Under the pieces are notes generated by a model that was given only the letters and a program-made list of their open reading frames with translations, was not told the origin of the DNA and did no database searches. A stretch of 55,359 nucleotides of DNA from Bacteroidota bacterium. GTDB taxonomy: Bacteria; Bacteroidota; Bacteroidia; Bacteroidales; JACABE01. Position 1 is the first letter of the stretch. Each line of letters starts with the position of its first letter. Positions 7,816 through 16,349 of this stretch are shown in pieces. Made by a program: the position numbers and the translations under genes. The stretch spans positions 1 to 55,359 of the forward strand of contig JAPLDQ010000014.1 of the NCBI GenBank assembly GCA_026391675.1, written 5' to 3'.

Positions 7816-10146
7816 TTATTTTGTTTTTATTTGATTGAATGTATCATAAATCCTTGAGTTTAAGTAGGCTTTATTATCACGCATTTCAATTTTTGATGAA
7901 TTTAAAAAGATTACGTCTCCTGTTTGCATATCCAATAATAAATTATAATATATACTGTTGAATGTATGGGAAGCAAAATACTGAATAGTTATCGGTAACA
8001 TAACAGGGCTTAAAACACTATAGACTATCATGTAAAATGCGTTACCATCAAGAGAATTTGATTTTGCTGAAATGATACCGCTTAAATCAAGATATCTTGT
8101 TTTATACTGATTTATCAGTGGTTTTATTTCTTCTGACAGGAACATTACTTTTTCGCCTTTAATATCCCAGTTTGAGAATTCATCTGTCCAGTCATTTAGA
8201 ATTAAATGATTATTATATAAATCTGTACCTTGTTCATTAATTGCTGAAGGGACAACAACTTCCATAGCCAGGCCCAGTTTTTTAGCATTATTTTTTAGCA
8301 ATTCAATAAATTTTAGCTGGCTGCTTTCGGTATCAAAGAATTTTATTTTTTCCGTTTTATTATAATCAATTTTCATATAAAACGGATTGTACAATAAGAT
8401 ACTGTCAATACCGATTTTACAGCCAAAGTTTTGATCATGACTATTATACCTTATATAATCATCATCATCAAAAAAATCAGGTAAATCATCGTCATTAATG
8501 TCCTTTAGTTTTTTTTCATTCTTATTTTTAGCAATTTTTTCTTTTTCTTTTATTTTATAATTATCATATTCATCGGTGGTTTTGTTAAATTCTTTAACGA
8601 AAGAATTATTACTCAATAAGCCAGCAAATATATATTGATAATATCCCTCATCTGAATTTAATTTCTTTTTCTTTTCAATATTTCTAACCTTGGAGGATTG
8701 CTTAATAATACTATCCTGTTTGTTGATTTCAGCTAATGTTGTATCTCCCTGTTTATGGATTTGGGATGCATTGACAAACATTGAAAGTTTGGCTTTATTG
8801 CCCCAGATCAGCTCTTTAAATAAATCTTTTTTAATTTTATTTAAATAGTTATCGTTGGGAAACTTTTCACAGGCTTTGAATACAAATCTGAGTGCCAGAG
8901 CATTTATTTCAGCTTTTTTTATGTTTTTAAACAAACATACCACGGCATGTATTTCACCTTCAGTTTTCTTTTCGGACGGTAAAATATTACTTGAATTATT
9001 TCTGTTTTTGTATTTTGTGATTCCATATAAGGAAGCTGATATTACCTGGTCGATAAATAAATTGTCAGGATAATCTTTTTTCATCAACCAGGCATTGTAA
9101 AATGCCATTGAATAATTTTGTTCAATGGTGTATAAACGTAAGCATTCAAATTTTGCCATATCTCTTATGGCATTAAAATATTCAGTACCTGAAGGATTTA
9201 TTGATCTCCCTTTGTTATCAATGCCCTTCAGGCTGTTTTGCATCAGTTCACGTCTTTTTTTAATATTTGGATGGGTTGAGTTCTCATCGTCATAATCATC
9301 TCTGGCTCTGATTGAATTAATGCTTTCAGGTATATATTTCCCGGGCAGATTAAATAATGAGTCGGTTAAAAATGTATAATTAAAAGCAATTTCATCAAAT
9401 GGAAGATAAGCATATTGCAATACATCATAAACTTCCATAACCTGATTGAGATCGTAATTTGTTTTTTTAAAATAATCATCAAAGCCCTTTTCATCCGCTT
9501 CACTTTCCATCTCCCTTGAGCGAAAATGTGTTTTATAAAGAATCTGGCTTAATGAAGCACTTCTAAAACCTTTATTTTCGCGACTTATTCTGTCTTTTTC
9601 GAGATATAGGTTTAAATTATGCTTTTTAACATAATGGATTAATTCGTGAGATAAAATAAATGCAAGCTGTGATTCGCTGCCGGCCTGAGCCAATAAGCCG
9701 AGGTTAACAAACATTATTCCCTTATCTGTTGCTGATGCATTTACCGTTGGTGATTTAAGAATATAAACCCTGATTTGCTTCCTTAAATCAGGATCATTTA
9801 TTAAAATTTTGTCAACAATTTTGTCAACATAAGTATTTAAAGGTGTGTTATATAAGACTTTACCACTTAATAATATCTGATTGATGAAATAATTGCTTTC
9901 CTGTAAAAATTTATCATTGGTCTTATTTAAATGTTCGCGTTGTGTAGAATTATTTTTTTCTAATTCTTCTTTTTCTCTTTTATAGGCTTCCGAAAAAAGT
10001 AAACTTAAATCATAGGGAACATCGCCTTTTGGTTTTACTGTAAAATAGTTATTCTTGAAACTATTAGTATTAGGCTGTTCCTGAGCAATCAGGCTGCTAT
10101 TTGTTGTTAAAATCAATATAAAAAAGAGAATAGGTAGCTTTTTCAT
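7816..10146 (-). CDS. M48-type zinc metalloprotease, secreted
   Basis: 776 residues with a signal peptide (1-22, SLIAQ). The catalytic HELIH is at 167-171 and the third-ligand region REMESEADEKG at 211-221, both canonical for M48 (Ste24/LoiP/BepA) peptidases, which act in the periplasm. The long C-terminal half (about 330-776) is lysine- and asparagine-rich, includes an acidic patch (DINDDDLPDFFDDDDY, about 545-560) and has no domain I recognise. The same-strand barrel gene follows after 12 bp, which would fit a role in outer-membrane quality control. Confidence 0.85.
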   Translation of the reverse strand: MKKLPILFFILILTTNSSLIAQEQPNTNSFKNNYFTVKPKGDVPYDLSLLFSEAYKREKEELEKNNSTQREHLNKTNDKFLQESNYFINQILLSGKVLYNTPLNTYVDKIVDKILINDPDLRKQIRVYILKSPTVNASATDKGIMFVNLGLLAQAGSESQLAFILSHELIHYVKKHNLNLYLEKDRISRENKGFRSASLSQILYKTHFRSREMESEADEKGFDDYFKKTNYDLNQVMEVYDVLQYAYLPFDEIAFNYTFLTDSLFNLPGKYIPESINSIRARDDYDDENSTHPNIKKRRELMQNSLKGIDNKGRSINPSGTEYFNAIRDMAKFECLRLYTIEQNYSMAFYNAWLMKKDYPDNLFIDQVISASLYGITKYKNRNNSSNILPSEKKTEGEIHAVVCLFKNIKKAEINALALRFVFKACEKFPNDNYLNKIKKDLFKELIWGNKAKLSMFVNASQIHKQGDTTLAEINKQDSIIKQSSKVRNIEKKKKLNSDEGYYQYIFAGLLSNNSFVKEFNKTTDEYDNYKIKEKEKIAKNKNEKKLKDINDDDLPDFFDDDDYIRYNSHDQNFGCKIGIDSILLYNPFYMKIDYNKTEKIKFFDTESSQLKFIELLKNNAKKLGLAMEVVVPSAINEQGTDLYNNHLILNDWTDEFSNWDIKGEKVMFLSEEIKPLINQYKTRYLDLSGIISAKSNSLDGNAFYMIVYSVLSPVMLPITIQYFASHTFNSIYYNLLLDMQTGDVIFLNSSKIEMRDNKAYLNSRIYDTFNQIKTK

Positions 10147-10282
10147 GCGTAATTAAGATTGATAAATAATATTAATTATGCAAAACTAAAATAATTTATC
10201 AGACCAAAAAACATAAAATATATATTGTAATATCTTATTGTTATTATTTATTAACAATTTATAAATCTCATCTATTTTTCCT

Positions 10283-10290
10283 TATTTTTG
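10283..10290 (+). promoter_or_regulatory. Bacteroidota -7 promoter element of bcp-recA
   Basis: TATTTTTG fits TAnnTTTG, 17 bp before the bcp ATG. The -33 region (about 10260) is AT-rich without an exact TTTG. Confidence 0.45.
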
Positions 10291-10307
10291 TAAAAATTTT
10301 AACTGAA

Positions 10308-10769
10308 ATGGAAATATTGAAAGAAGGTAGTAAAGCGCCTGATTTTATTGCAAAAGATCAGTCTGGTAAAACCATAAAACTGAGTGATTATGCCGGAAGT
10401 AAAGTAATATTATACTTTTATCCAAAAGACAATACACCGGGTTGTACTGTTGAAGCCTGCAATTTGCGTGATAATTATCAGGAATTATTAAATAAAGGGA
10501 TAAAAATAATCGGGATTAGTGCCGATAATGAAACTTCCCATCAGAATTTTACTGAAAAATTCAGTCTGCCTTTTCCTTTAATACCTGATACTGAAAAAAA
10601 TATCATCTCAGCTTACGGTGTTTGGGGCGAAAAGAAATTTATGGGCAGAACCTATATGGGCATACATCGCATTACCTTTGTTATTGATGAAAATGGAATT
10701 ATTCAAAAAATATTTACCAAGGTGGATACTAAAAATCATACTAACCAAATACTAACAGAATTAAAATAA
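10308..10769 (+). CDS. bcp: Thioredoxin-dependent peroxiredoxin (Bcp/PrxQ)
   Basis: 153 residues, full length for PrxQ/Bcp. The active site FYPKDNTPGCTVEACNLRD carries the peroxidatic Cys46 and, five residues on, the resolving Cys51 typical of the alpha-2 class. It reduces H2O2 and organic peroxides in the cytoplasm using thioredoxin. recA follows 25 bp later on the same strand with no terminator between, so the two are probably co-transcribed. Confidence 0.95.
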   Translation: MEILKEGSKAPDFIAKDQSGKTIKLSDYAGSKVILYFYPKDNTPGCTVEACNLRDNYQELLNKGIKIIGISADNETSHQNFTEKFSLPFPLIPDTEKNIISAYGVWGEKKFMGRTYMGIHRITFVIDENGIIQKIFTKVDTKNHTNQILTELK

Positions 10770-10794
10770 TTAATTAACTAAAAAATCTATTATT

Positions 10795-11811
10795 ATGAGC
10801 AAAGAAAACAATGAAATGCAGGATAAAAAAGAAAAACTAAAAGCACTGCAACTTACAATTGACAAAATTGAAAAGAACTATGGAAAAGGTTCTATAATGA
10901 AATTAGGTGATAATCCGGTAGAAGTTATGGAATATATATCCACAGGTTCAATCGGATTGGATGTAGCACTTGGCATAGGCGGATTACCAAAAGGCAGGGT
11001 TATTGAAATATACGGTCCTGAATCATCAGGAAAAACAACGTTGGCGATACATGCTATTGCCGAAGCACAAAAAGCCGGTGGTATTGCTGCGTTTATTGAT
11101 GCAGAACATGCATTTGACAGTTCTTATGCAAAAAAATTAGGTGTTGATATAGATAATTTATTTGTATCTCAACCTGATAATGGTGAACAGGCCCTTGAAA
11201 TTACTGAAAATCTTATACGTTCAGGAGCAATCGATATCATTGTAATTGACTCTGTGGCAGCACTTACGCCTAAAAGTGAAATTGAAGGCGAAATGGGCGA
11301 TTCAAAAATGGGTTTGCAGGCAAGATTAATGTCGCAGGCATTGAGAAAGTTAACGGGAACCATCAGCAAGACCAACTGCTGTTGTATATTTATCAATCAA
11401 TTACGTGAAAAAATCGGTGTAATGTTTGGTAATCCTGAAACTACTACCGGTGGGAATGCATTAAAATTCTATGCTTCGGTTCGTTTGGATATTCGTAAGA
11501 TCAGTCAGATTAAGGAAGCTGAAAATGTTGTTGGAAACAGGGTTAAAGTAAAAGTTGTGAAAAATAAAGTAGCACCACCTTTCCGTACTGCAGAATTTGA
11601 TTTAATGTATGGTGAAGGATTTTCGAAAGTCGGTGAAATCATTGATCTTGGCGTTAACTTTAATATCATTAAGAAAAGCGGTTCATGGTTCAGTTATGGC
11701 GAAACCAAGCTGGGGCAGGGCAGGGATGGTGTAAAGCAATTGCTAACTGATAATCCCGAATTAGCCGATGAACTGGAATTGAAAATCAGAGAAATTATTT
11801 CTCAGGCCTAA
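10795..11811 (+). CDS. recA: Recombinase RecA
   Basis: 338 residues, usual length. Walker [10 protein letters not shown] at 74-82; the conserved segments [39 protein letters not shown] and the L2 region [25 protein letters not shown] are all present. RecA forms filaments on single-stranded DNA, drives homologous recombination and triggers LexA cleavage. A strong terminator follows at 11879. Confidence 0.99.
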   Translation: MSKENNEMQDKKEKLKALQLTIDKIEKNYGKGSIMKLGDNPVEVMEYISTGSIGLDVALGIGGLPKGRVIEIYGPESSGKTTLAIHAIAEAQKAGGIAAFIDAEHAFDSSYAKKLGVDIDNLFVSQPDNGEQALEITENLIRSGAIDIIVIDSVAALTPKSEIEGEMGDSKMGLQARLMSQALRKLTGTISKTNCCCIFINQLREKIGVMFGNPETTTGGNALKFYASVRLDIRKISQIKEAENVVGNRVKVKVVKNKVAPPFRTAEFDLMYGEGFSKVGEIIDLGVNFNIIKKSGSWFSYGETKLGQGRDGVKQLLTDNPELADELELKIREIISQA

Positions 11812-11878
11812 TAAGTTTCAAAGCTTAAAGTTAAAAGTTCATAAAGTAATTTGAATTTTTGATTTTTTAAATATAAAT

Positions 11879-11917
11879 AAACGCTGTCAGGTTTTAATAA
11901 ACTGACAGCGTTTTATA
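11879..11917 (+). terminator. Terminator after recA
   Basis: Stem AAACGCTGTCAG (11879-11890) pairs with CTGACAGCG plus T run (11902-11914), 67 bp after the recA stop. Short tandem words (AAAGTT, CATAAAGT) lie between. Confidence 0.85.
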
Positions 11918-11944
11918 ATCAAAAATGTTAAACCGTTAATTTAA

Positions 11945-12970
11945 ATGTCTGGCAATATGTTAAAAATCAGCTTTAAGAATTATTTCTTATTTTTATTTAT
12001 AGTTTTAATTTCAGTTAGTTGCAAGCCTAAACATCAGGAAGTAAATAAATCAAACACTACGCTTGACCAGATTGCTGTTTTAACTGAAAAAATAAAGAAA
12101 GATGATAAAAATGCTGAATTATATAATTCAAGAGCTAAGTTATATCTGGTTTCCAATAAGTTAAATGATGCTTTAGGTGATATAAATAAAGCAATATTAA
12201 ATGATGACAAAAAAGCAGATTATTATATTACACTGTCTGATATTTATTTAGCCATGAATCTGGTAAATAAAACCCAGTCTTCGCTGGAGAAAGCTATTTC
12301 GTTGTCATCTCAGAGTGTTGAAGCTTATGTAAGATTAGCTGAATTAAACCTTTACCTCAAGAAGTATGATGAAACCCATAAAAATGCTGATAAAGCAATT
12401 TCAATTCAGTTAAATACCCCAAAGGCATTTTTTATAAAAGCATTTGCTTACAAAGAAGCCGGTGATTCAACCAAAGCTGTAGCACTTTTTTTAAAAACCA
12501 TAGAAGTTGAACCTGAATACTATGATGCTTATATGCAATTGGGTTTGATGTTTTCTAACAGAAAAAATAAACTCGCCATCGATTATTTTAACAGTGCCCT
12601 AAACATTAAGCCTCAAAGTATAGAAGCATTATACGGTTTGGGAATGTTTTACCAGGAAAACGGAAATCAGGATGCTGCCGTTAAATCCTATAAAAGTATA
12701 CTGGCGATTGACCCTAAATACAAACACGCCTATTATAACATCGGTTATATTAATCTTGTCTATAAAGAAGATTATAACGAAGCAATAAAAAACTTTACGG
12801 ATGCCATTACTGTTGATCAGAATTATGCTGAAGCCTACTACAACAGAGGCTATGCTTATGAACTGTTAAAACAGTTTGATAAAGCCAGAAATGATTATAA
12901 AACTGCTTTAAGCAAAAAAGTCAACTATCAAAAAGCTGTTGAAGGAATGAACAGATTGGATAAGCGGTAA
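11945..12970 (+). CDS. TPR-repeat lipoprotein
   Basis: 341 residues in this frame; a second ATG at 11957 (MLKISFKNYF) is an equally good start. A lipoprotein signal peptide ends in ISVSC (Cys26 of the longer form). The rest is 7-8 tetratricopeptide repeats, recognisable by the A..Y..RG.AY...G....A..D...A..... pattern (for example YAEAYYNRGYAYELLKQFD near the end). TPR lipoproteins are scaffolds at the envelope; no partner is evident from context. Confidence 0.85.
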   Translation: MSGNMLKISFKNYFLFLFIVLISVSCKPKHQEVNKSNTTLDQIAVLTEKIKKDDKNAELYNSRAKLYLVSNKLNDALGDINKAILNDDKKADYYITLSDIYLAMNLVNKTQSSLEKAISLSSQSVEAYVRLAELNLYLKKYDETHKNADKAISIQLNTPKAFFIKAFAYKEAGDSTKAVALFLKTIEVEPEYYDAYMQLGLMFSNRKNKLAIDYFNSALNIKPQSIEALYGLGMFYQENGNQDAAVKSYKSILAIDPKYKHAYYNIGYINLVYKEDYNEAIKNFTDAITVDQNYAEAYYNRGYAYELLKQFDKARNDYKTALSKKVNYQKAVEGMNRLDKR

Positions 12971-12974
12971 AAAA

Positions 12975-13060
12975 AGTACTTGGAGTACCTTTAGAGTTAT
13001 AAGTTATAACTTATGAGTTACTGACTCTATATTTCCGGTTTCCTAATTCCTAATTCCGGA
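12975..13060. repeat. Spacer of short tandem words
   Basis: Contains GTACTTGGAGTACCTT (also seen from 15616), a TTATAAGTTATAACTTAT palindromic run, and CCTAATTCCTAATTCCGG, which is the reverse of the GGAATTA word at 131-150 and near 27047. No gene is visible here. Confidence 0.7.
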
Positions 13061-13075
13061 TTTACTCAGCCTGAT

Positions 13076-13264
13076 CTATAGCTTTAATTTCTTTTTCTGA
13101 TTCTCAATAATTTCCTGTTTCAATTCGCTGACAGCACAGCTGTTACAGCTGGATGAACAGTCGTCGCAGGCCGTTTTCTGTTTGGCAAACGACTGATATA
13201 CCTTGTATCCTGCAATAACTAAGGTGGCAAAAAGAATGATATATGTGATAATTTCCTGTAACAT
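13076..13264 (-). CDS. Small Cys-rich single-pass membrane protein (FeoB-associated-like)
   Basis: 62 residues: one N-terminal membrane helix (about 5-24, ITYIILFATLVIAGYKVYQ), then a cluster CDDCSSSCNSC and a charged C-terminal helix. The plan resembles the FeoB-associated Cys-rich membrane protein family, but no feoB is nearby. The start at 13264 (MLQEIITY) lies 2 bp after the stop of the M50 gene; the longer frame from 13294 would overlap it. The cysteine knot suggests metal or Fe-S binding; that is inference. Confidence 0.6.
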   Translation of the reverse strand: MLQEIITYIILFATLVIAGYKVYQSFAKQKTACDDCSSSCNSCAVSELKQEIIENQKKKLKL

Positions 13265-13266
13265 AA

Positions 13267-13947
13267 TCAGAATAGTTTTGGAAAAAACATCCAAATTGTT
13301 TTATAAGCAATAACTACAGAAAAAGCCAGCAATACCAAAGCCCAGAATACTATCGGTAAATGCGTTGCCTCATTCAGGTTTTTAGCATCACCTGCAGTTT
13401 TTGGTGATTTTATGGCTATTACCAGCAAATGAATACCCGAAATTACAGCATCGGTTAAAATAATGAAAGAACACAACAACGAAAAACCGTTGATAATAAA
13501 CTGATTTTTTTTATATACGATAAATACTGCTATTGCGATAAAACTTATTAACCAGAATATCCCGTAAGCATTTCTGACATATAAAATCAGGTTTAATATT
13601 GCTATTCCTGTTATAATATATACAACATAAATTCCGCTATTTTGTTCGATAAGATAAAAGCAAAGAAATGCAAATAATGCAGAAGTCGGATAACCAGCCA
13701 GTGATACCAGAAAACGGCTGAATCCGTTTTTGGTAGCTGTTAAAGCACTGCCGGAAGTATCACTGAATAAGTCAATACGATGGACTTTCCCGCTTAAAAG
13801 CAACGCCATTATGGCATGTCCGCTTTCATGTATCAGGGTATTGACAACCCTGAAAAACTTACCGATCAGAGGCAAACGGGTAATTACCAGGCAACAGGCC
13901 AGTAAAGTGTAAAATATAACTGTTGGGTTCTGAAAAAACTTTTCCAT
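13267..13947 (-). CDS. M50-family membrane metallopeptidase
   Basis: 226 residues from the ATG at 13947; an in-frame TTG at 13959 would add four. The catalytic motif HESGH sits in the first half within LIHESGHAIMALLLSG, followed by six or so hydrophobic segments, the plan of M50B site-2-type proteases that cut within the membrane. The usual DG motif is less clear. Co-directional and almost abutting the small Cys-rich membrane gene, so they are probably translated together. Confidence 0.75.
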   Translation of the reverse strand: MEKFFQNPTVIFYTLLACCLVITRLPLIGKFFRVVNTLIHESGHAIMALLLSGKVHRIDLFSDTSGSALTATKNGFSRFLVSLAGYPTSALFAFLCFYLIEQNSGIYVVYIITGIAILNLILYVRNAYGIFWLISFIAIAVFIVYKKNQFIINGFSLLCSFIILTDAVISGIHLLVIAIKSPKTAGDAKNLNEATHLPIVFWALVLLAFSVVIAYKTIWMFFPKLF

Positions 13948-14015
13948 TTTAATTGACAATATTGCAAAATTAGAGAAAATCTATAATAGCTGTATTATTT
14001 ATTCTTAAAATACGC

Positions 14016-14059
14016 TTTTAACTTTACAAACTTTATAAACTTTTAACTTTACAAACTTT
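14016..14059. repeat. 19-bp direct repeat upstream of the ammonia-lyase promoter
   Basis: TTTTAACTTTACAAACTTT occurs at 14016-14034 and again at 14041-14059 (period 25 bp), directly before the -7 box at 14064. It may only be one of the spacer tandem repeats, but it sits where a regulator would bind. Confidence 0.7.
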
Positions 14060-14063
14060 GTAC

Positions 14064-14071
14064 TACTTTTG
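14064..14071 (+). promoter_or_regulatory. -7 promoter element of the ammonia-lyase gene
   Basis: TACTTTTG is an exact TAnnTTTG. Transcription would start near 14078, which rules out the in-frame upstream start at 14058 and supports the ATG at 14094. Confidence 0.5.
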
Positions 14072-14093
14072 CAAAAAAAATACAGACCTACGA

Positions 14094-15617
14094 ATGAAAA
14101 CCCATTTTATAAGTAAAACAACGCTTGATTTCGAAAATATTGAAGATATTATTAAGAGCAAAGCTAAACTTGAATTGTCAAAAGATGCAGAAGCAAGCAT
14201 CATTAAATGCCGCGAATATCTCGATAATAAAATGAAATCGCAGACAGAACCCATTTATGGTATCAATACCGGTTTTGGTTCATTGTGCGACCATGTTATT
14301 TCCAATGACCAGTTATCGACTTTGCAGAAAAATCTGGTAATGTCACATGCATGCGGAACAGGGGAAGAAGTTCCTCAGGAAATAGTAAAGTTGATGTTAT
14401 TGCTGAAAGTACAATCCTTATCCTACGGACATTCAGGTGTACAATTAAAAACCGTAAAACGGCTGATTGACTTTTTTAATAATGATATTTTACCGGTAGT
14501 TTATCAGCAGGGTTCATTGGGTGCTTCAGGAGATTTATCGCCATTGGCTCACTTGTCATTGCCATTGCTTGGTTTGGGAGAAGTGTATTTTAAGGGCGAA
14601 AAACAAAAAGCATCCGTTGTTTTAAATAAAATGAATTGGGAAGCCATTGAACTGCATTCCAAAGAAGGACTGGCTCTGCTGAATGGTACACAATTCATGA
14701 GCGCTTATGGTGTTTATTGCTGTCTTAAGATATTTAAACTGTCACGACTGGCTGATGTAACAGCAGCATTATCACTGGATGCGTTTGACGGCCGTATAGA
14801 ACCTTTCCACGAACTGATACAGCTGGTGCGTCCGCACAAAGGGCAGATAAAGACAGCCAGACGTATTAGAAACCTATTGAAAGGCAGTGAACTGATTGAA
14901 AGGAAAAAGGAACATGTTCAGGATCCCTATTCATTCCGTTGTATCCCTCAGGTACATGGTGCTTCTAAGGATTCTATCAATTATGTTTCCTATGTATTCC
15001 GTAACGAAATCAATTCAGTTACGGATAATCCAACCATATTTCCTGATGAAGATTTGATTATATCGGCTGGTAATTTCCACGGACAACCCCTGGCGCTGGC
15101 ACTTGATAATCTTGCTATTGCCATGGCTGAACTGGGTAATATTTCTGAACGCAGGACTTACCAGCTTATTTCGGGCAAGCGCAGTTTGCCGCATTTTCTG
15201 GTGGCACATCCCGGCTTAAACAGTGGTCTGATGATACCTCAGTATACATCAGCTTCAATTGTAAGTCAGAATAAACAATTATGCACACCCTGTTCTGTTG
15301 ATTCAATAGAATCTTCGCAGGGACAGGAAGACCACGTGAGTATGGGTGCCAATGCAGCAACTAAAACATTTAAAGTCCTCGAAAATCTGGAACGCATCAT
15401 TGGCATTGAATTGTTAAATGCTGCCCAGGCTATGGAATTCCGCCGTCCGGCCAAAACATCACCTTATCTTGAAAATTTCCTTTCAGCTTATCGCAATTAT
15501 GTTGGTTTTATTAATGACGATGAAGTAATGTACACATATATAGCAGAATCTGTTCGGTTTTTAAAAGAATATTCATTAGATTTGCCGGAAGAAGATGTAA
15601 CGAGATATCAGTTGTAA
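14094..15617 (+). CDS. hutH: Histidine (or tyrosine) ammonia-lyase
   Basis: 507 residues, normal for HAL. The Ala-Ser-Gly triad that cyclises to the MIO cofactor is at 144-146 (QGSLGASGDLSPLAHLSL); catalytic Tyr55 lies in PIYGINTGFG, and the SAGNFHGQPLALALDNLA and GQEDHVSMG blocks are present. His85 in the selectivity loop (MSHACGTGE) is found in histidine and also in tyrosine ammonia-lyases but not in phenylalanine ammonia-lyases. No hutU, hutI or hutG is near, so histidine degradation is not shown by context. The enzyme releases ammonia from the amino acid to give urocanate or coumarate. Confidence 0.85.
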   Translation: MKTHFISKTTLDFENIEDIIKSKAKLELSKDAEASIIKCREYLDNKMKSQTEPIYGINTGFGSLCDHVISNDQLSTLQKNLVMSHACGTGEEVPQEIVKLMLLLKVQSLSYGHSGVQLKTVKRLIDFFNNDILPVVYQQGSLGASGDLSPLAHLSLPLLGLGEVYFKGEKQKASVVLNKMNWEAIELHSKEGLALLNGTQFMSAYGVYCCLKIFKLSRLADVTAALSLDAFDGRIEPFHELIQLVRPHKGQIKTARRIRNLLKGSELIERKKEHVQDPYSFRCIPQVHGASKDSINYVSYVFRNEINSVTDNPTIFPDEDLIISAGNFHGQPLALALDNLAIAMAELGNISERRTYQLISGKRSLPHFLVAHPGLNSGLMIPQYTSASIVSQNKQLCTPCSVDSIESSQGQEDHVSMGANAATKTFKVLENLERIIGIELLNAAQAMEFRRPAKTSPYLENFLSAYRNYVGFINDDEVMYTYIAESVRFLKEYSLDLPEEDVTRYQL

Positions 15618-15806
15618 GTACTTGGAGTGCCTTGAGTACTTGGAGTACTTAGCGTACTTGGAGTTTCTGAACACTGAGCGTAGTCTAAGTATAGAATACT
15701 TAAAGCCAAAAGTAAGAAATAGCTGGCAAGTTTTTTGTCATTCTTAGCGTTAGCGAAGAATCTCAATAACCCAATAACTCAATAACCCAATAACTTTACA
15801 TACTCA
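15616..15806. repeat. Tandem-word spacer with a small palindrome
   Basis: The ACTTGGAGT/ACTTAGCGT word recurs four times between 15618 and 15661; a palindrome ATTCTTAGCG/TTAGCGAAGAAT sits at 15740-15761; AACCCAATAACTC recurs at 15773-15800. Nothing coding. The DUF2148 gene starts just after. Confidence 0.75.
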
Positions 15807-15810
15807 AAAA

Positions 15811-16347
15811 ATGATTATAAAAGAAGAAAACCTCAGACATTCAAGTTTACTGGCAGTTGCGGCTCAAATGCTGACTGCAGCCCGCACTGCACCTAAAGCC
15901 AGAGGTATTGATAATCTGGTACTTGCCGTTGTAACTGACGAAAGCATTAAATTACTATCTGAAAAGATGGTAGAAATCGGCGAAAGGGATGGCCGTCAGT
16001 TTTTTCTCCGTGATGCTGAAAATATATTGAATGCTGAAGCAGTAGTATTGATTGCTACTACAGTAAAAGCCAATGGATTGAATTGCGGATTATGTGGTTA
16101 TAAAGGTTGTAGCCAGAAAAATGAAAATGTAGAAGCACCCTGTGCCTTTAATATGAACGATCTGGGCATAGCCATAGGTTCTGCAGTGAGCGTTGCCGCT
16201 GACCATCGTGTGGACAACCGGGTAATGTATTCCATTGGCAAGGCAGCCAAGGAATTGCAATTCTTAGGCGTTGAAGCCAGCATTATTTTTGGCATTCCCT
16301 TAAGTGCATCCGGTAAAAGTCCGTTCTTCGACAGAAAAACCCTCTGA
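15811..16347 (+). CDS. DUF2148 ferredoxin-domain protein
   Basis: 178 residues. The DUF2148 hallmark is the cysteine cluster LNCGLCGYKGC (about 91-101) followed by PCAFNMNDLGIAIGSAVSVAADH. The N-terminal half resembles a nitroreductase-like dimerisation segment (LLAVAAQMLTAARTAPKARG). Function is unknown; the cysteines suggest an Fe-S cluster. Two bases separate its stop from the asparagine synthase ATG, so the pair is translationally linked. Confidence 0.8.
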   Translation: MIIKEENLRHSSLLAVAAQMLTAARTAPKARGIDNLVLAVVTDESIKLLSEKMVEIGERDGRQFFLRDAENILNAEAVVLIATTVKANGLNCGLCGYKGCSQKNENVEAPCAFNMNDLGIAIGSAVSVAADHRVDNRVMYSIGKAAKELQFLGVEASIIFGIPLSASGKSPFFDRKTL

Positions 16348-16349
16348 TT

